From positions 1-24,318 of the forward strand of contig CAYGJZ010000067.1 of assembly GCA_964350265.1 (NCBI GenBank): a stretch of DNA of 24,318 bases, in the 5' to 3' direction. Below, piece after piece: positions 21,934 through 24,318 of this stretch. Under the pieces are notes generated by a model that saw only the letters and a program-made list of their open reading frames with translations, ran no database searches and was not told the DNA's origin. How positions within the stretch are numbered: the stretch's first letter is position 1; every line of letters begins with the position of its first letter. The stretch is from BQJD01 sp964350265 (GTDB lineage: Bacteria > Pseudomonadota > Gammaproteobacteria > Arenicellales > CAJQKF01). The position numbers and the translations under genes are program-made.

Positions 21934-22797
21934 TTAGTCGGTATTCGCCCGTGGCACAAGGGGCGCCGGCGGTTCCGCGGCGGGCGCGGCTTCGAGACTG
22001 ATCCGCTGGCTGACCAGCAACAGGGGATCGATGTCGGCGTCGCCCAGGCGCACCGTCCAGTCGGGCAGCAGCTTGATGCCCGCGCCACCGGCCAGGGTGG
22101 CGATGCGTGCCCCCTTGGGCACCCAGTCTTCCAGCGTGACCGACACGCCGCCGAGGTTGCGGAACACGCTGACCAGGCCGGCGCCGTGGTGGATCACCAG
22201 GCGCCAGCGGCCATCGCGCTCGTCGATGGCGACCACCTGGCCGAAGGCCGGGCTGACCACGTCCGCCGGTTCGCCCGGCTCGAAGCCGAGCCCGGGAAAG
22301 TCCAGCGTGTAGCCGCTGCCGCTGAAGTGCAGCAGGCCGTACTGGAAGCGGATCGGCAGGTCGGCGGGCAGCACGAAATCCAGGTCCGGCGGGTCGTCGT
22401 GCTGGCCGAGATCTTCTCCGGGCAGGTCGCGCAGCGCACGGCGATGGCGGGCGACCACGTCGGCCAGGGTCGATGCCTCCGGCGCGTCCACCGGGTAGAT
22501 CGGTCGGCTGACCGGCTTGACGGCGAAGGTATGCGACGCGTAGTCCGACTCGCCGTCCACCGCGTTGACCACGTAGTTGCCGGGGGCCAGGTCGCGGGCC
22601 AGGCCGACCAGTGCCGTCCAGCCCTGGTCGAATTTCAGCACCGGCACTTCGTGGTTGCCGAACAGCACCCGTGGCGGTTCCGTGGTGGCGTCGCCGACCA
22701 CGATGCCGGCGATGCCGCCGGGCACGGCGGTGAAGTTGTCGAAGGCGCCTGCGATCATCGGCCACAGCAGGGCCAGTGCCAGCAGTTGCCGAATCAC
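21934..22797 (-). CDS. Exported LytM/M23-like protein lacking metal ligands
   Basis: This 287-aa protein begins with a GTG at 22797 overlapping the xseA stop (GTGA) and preceded by GGGAG six bases upstream. A signal peptide (IRQLLALALLWPMIAGAF) is followed by an Ig- or beta-sandwich-like region (20-95) of the type seen before M23 domains. The LytM-like domain runs from about 150 to 255: FQYGLLHFSGSGYTLDFPG, VVSPAFGQVVAIDE, IHHGAGLVSVFRNLGGVSV, VPKGARIATLAGG, DIDPLLL. In active enzymes the motifs are HxxxD and HxH. Here the first His is Gly162 (Asp166 is kept) and the HxH positions are Leu244-Pro-Asp246; only His204 remains. It should therefore not cut peptidoglycan, and could act as a binding or activator protein as EnvC and NlpD do. 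Homologues next to xseA often carry the full motif. Confidence 0.8.
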   Translation of the reverse strand: MIRQLLALALLWPMIAGAFDNFTAVPGGIAGIVVGDATTEPPRVLFGNHEVPVLKFDQGWTALVGLARDLAPGNYVVNAVDGESDYASHTFAVKPVSRPIYPVDAPEASTLADVVARHRRALRDLPGEDLGQHDDPPDLDFVLPADLPIRFQYGLLHFSGSGYTLDFPGLGFEPGEPADVVSPAFGQVVAIDERDGRWRLVIHHGAGLVSVFRNLGGVSVTLEDWVPKGARIATLAGGAGIKLLPDWTVRLGDADIDPLLLVSQRISLEAAPAAEPPAPLVPRANTD

Positions 22798-24155
22798 GAA
22801 GAACTCCCGTCGCCGTTGTCGTCGTCGCGTACCTGCAGGCCAAGGGTCCCGTCGCTCACCCGTGCCGACAGGCGCTGGCCGGGCCGGGCCTGGTCCACGC
22901 GGCTGACCACCGTGCCGTGCGCGTCGTCGAGCAGGATGGCGAAGCCGCGACCGAGGGTGTGGCGCGGGCTCAGGGCGCGCAGTTGCGACTCCCGCGCCTC
23001 GATGCGTCGGCCGGCGTCGGCGAGGCGGGCGCGCAGGGCATGGCCCGCCCGCCCGGCCAGGGCATCCACCTCCGCCGATGCCTGGGCGACCCGTCGCGAC
23101 GGCGCCCGGCCGGCCAGGCGTGCGGCCATTGCCTCCACCTGGCCACGGCTGGTGGCGAGCCGGTGCCGGGCGAAGGCCTGCAGGCGCTCGCCGGCATGCT
23201 CCACCCGGCTGCGCTGGTGGCGCAGGCGTTCCAGCGGGTGACGCATGCGGCCGGCCAGGCGATCGACCCCCTGGCTGGCGCGGTAGACGCGGTTTTCCAT
23301 CGCCCGCACCAGGCGAGACTGTTGCTGCTCCAGGCGGTTGGCGAGCACCTCGCCCACCGAGGCCAGCAACTGGGCGGCGGCGGTGGGGGTGGCGGCGCGG
23401 TGGTCGGCGACAAAGTCCACCAGGGTGGTGTCGGTCTCGTGGCCGACGCCGCTGACCAGGGGAATCGGGCAGTCCGAGACGGCGCGCACCACCGACTCGT
23501 CGTTGAAGGCCATCAGGTCTTCCAGCGAGCCGCCGCCGCGGGCCAGCAGGAGGACGTCGCACTCGGCGCGCCGCACCGCGCGACGAAGTGCCGCGACGAT
23601 GGCGGCCGGGGCCTGGTCGCCCTGCACCGTGGCCGGGTAGACCACCACCGGCAGCCAGGGTGCGCCGCGGCGCAGGGTGATCAGGATGTCGCGCAGCGCC
23701 GCCCCGGTGGCAGAGCTGATCACCCCCACCCGGGCGGGAATCGCCGGCAGCGGCCTGCGCCGGGCAGGGTCGAACAGGCCCTCCGCCTCCAGCGTGCGGC
23801 GCAGTTCTTCCACCGCCCGCCGCAATGCGCCCTCGCCGGCATCCTCCATGTAGTCGACGATGAGCTGGAAGTCGCCGCGCGCCTCGTACAACGAGACGCG
23901 GGCGCGCAGCAGTACCTTCAGGCCATTGCGCGGCGCCACCGCCGAACGCAGTTTCCGTTGGCGGAACAGCGCGCAGCGCACCTGTGCCTTGTCGTCGACC
24001 AGGGAGAAGTAGCTGTGCCCGGAGGCGGGCGAGGAGAGGTTGGAGATCTCGCCCTCGATCCACAGTTCGGGATAGCTGGACTCGAGCAGGCGGCGCACCT
24101 CGCCGCTGAAGCCGGAGACCGAGTAGACCCTGCGCTGGGCGCCCGGCAGGGTCAT
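22794..24155 (-). CDS. xseA: Exodeoxyribonuclease VII large subunit
   Basis: This 453-aa XseA binds single-stranded DNA through an N-terminal OB domain (VYSVSGFSGEVRRLLES, ELWIEGEISNLSSPASGHSYFSLVD) and cuts it from either end in complex with XseB. Catalytic-domain landmarks are VGVISSATGAALRDIL, LLARGGGSLEDLMAFND and VSGVGHETDTTLVDFVADHRAATPTAAA. A long Arg-rich coiled coil (about 270-400) follows and the C-terminal segment LGRGFAILLDDAHGTVV ends it. Length is close to the E. coli protein (456 aa). The ATG at 24155 (MTLPGAQRRVYSV) places the OB domain near the N-terminus; the frame is open to 24311, but those 52 residues are low-complexity and unlike XseA. xseB is not in the window. It heads the operon with the LytM-like and DUF5989 genes. 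Confidence 0.95.
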   Translation of the reverse strand: MTLPGAQRRVYSVSGFSGEVRRLLESSYPELWIEGEISNLSSPASGHSYFSLVDDKAQVRCALFRQRKLRSAVAPRNGLKVLLRARVSLYEARGDFQLIVDYMEDAGEGALRRAVEELRRTLEAEGLFDPARRRPLPAIPARVGVISSATGAALRDILITLRRGAPWLPVVVYPATVQGDQAPAAIVAALRRAVRRAECDVLLLARGGGSLEDLMAFNDESVVRAVSDCPIPLVSGVGHETDTTLVDFVADHRAATPTAAAQLLASVGEVLANRLEQQQSRLVRAMENRVYRASQGVDRLAGRMRHPLERLRHQRSRVEHAGERLQAFARHRLATSRGQVEAMAARLAGRAPSRRVAQASAEVDALAGRAGHALRARLADAGRRIEARESQLRALSPRHTLGRGFAILLDDAHGTVVSRVDQARPGQRLSARVSDGTLGLQVRDDDNGDGSSS

Positions 24156-24214
24156 CGGCGGCGACCGGGGATGCGCCCGGTGCGCCGTTGTTGGAGGCTG
24201 GTCCTGCCTGGCAT
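24152..24214 (-). CDS. Possible 20-aa ORF coupled to xseA
   Basis: An ATG at 24214, preceded by GAAAGAAG at normal spacing, reads 20 codons (MPGRTSLQQRRTGRIPGRRR) and ends in a TGA that overlaps the xseA ATG by four bases. The peptide is strongly basic. xseA itself has no good ribosome site, so coupling from this ORF is possible, but chance is a fair alternative at this GC content. No promoter is recognisable in 24215-24318. Confidence 0.25.
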   Translation of the reverse strand: MPGRTSLQQRRTGRIPGRRR

Positions 24215-24318
24215 GTTCGCTTCTTTCGGAGGCGTGTGCGCACGGGTCGCCGACGGTGGCAACGGCACGCCGGATGGGCGGTCTGGCGGCGGCTGAACGG
24301 TTTACCGCCACCGGGCAC

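Overview
The window is a high-GC, densely packed proteobacterial chromosome segment, most likely from a gammaproteobacterium. The evidence is the MsrPQ pair, a NudF-type Nudix hydrolase, a fused aryl-pyruvate (IOR-type) ferredoxin oxidoreductase, XseA and a PuuB-like oxidase, with many GTGA/ATGA/TAATG stop-start overlaps. I see no rRNA, tRNA, CRISPR, transposase or phage gene. A 100-N assembly gap (8826-8925) interrupts one gene.

Left part (1-7.4 kb) is dominated by molybdopterin enzymes. On the + strand lie the 3' end of a tungsten aldehyde:ferredoxin oxidoreductase (AOR), an FAD/NAD(P) reductase resembling the AorC subunit of bacterial AORs, a MoaD-like sulfur carrier, an unrecognised protein of about 101 aa, and moaA behind its own sigma70-like promoter. 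On the - strand lie moeA, moeB, msrQ and msrP; MsrP is itself a periplasmic molybdopterin enzyme. Together these make a pterin-cofactor island serving at least two Mo/W enzymes.

Middle left (7.4-9.5 kb, - strand) is a bufferin-type operon: a Cys-rich secreted precursor (BufA2-like), an MNIO/DUF692 enzyme (BufB, broken by the N-gap) and its DUF2063 partner (BufC). The bufC end overlaps the msrP start, so ribosomal peptide modification and periplasmic methionine repair look like one transcription unit: bufA2-[intrinsic terminator]-bufB-bufC-msrP-msrQ. A clear terminator lies between precursor and enzymes, and an ECF-like promoter candidate precedes bufA2. This is the most interesting system in the window.

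Middle (9.4-13.0 kb): a GNAT acetyltransferase diverges from a 3-hydroxyisobutyrate-dehydrogenase-family reductase. The reductase converges, with one base between stop codons, on a nudF-amidase pair. A 313-bp region between the amidase start and the IOR gene holds several strong inverted repeats and a 17-codon upstream ORF with a good Shine-Dalgarno.

Right part: the 1154-aa indolepyruvate-type ferredoxin oxidoreductase is followed by a four-gene overlapping operon (CoxG-like SRPBCC protein, PuuB-like FAD oxidase, CLC chloride channel/antiporter with Tyr at the gating-glutamate position, MATE exporter), probably transcribed without a leader. A convergent - strand operon follows: xseA, a LytM-domain protein lacking metal ligands, and a 50-aa DUF5989 membrane protein.
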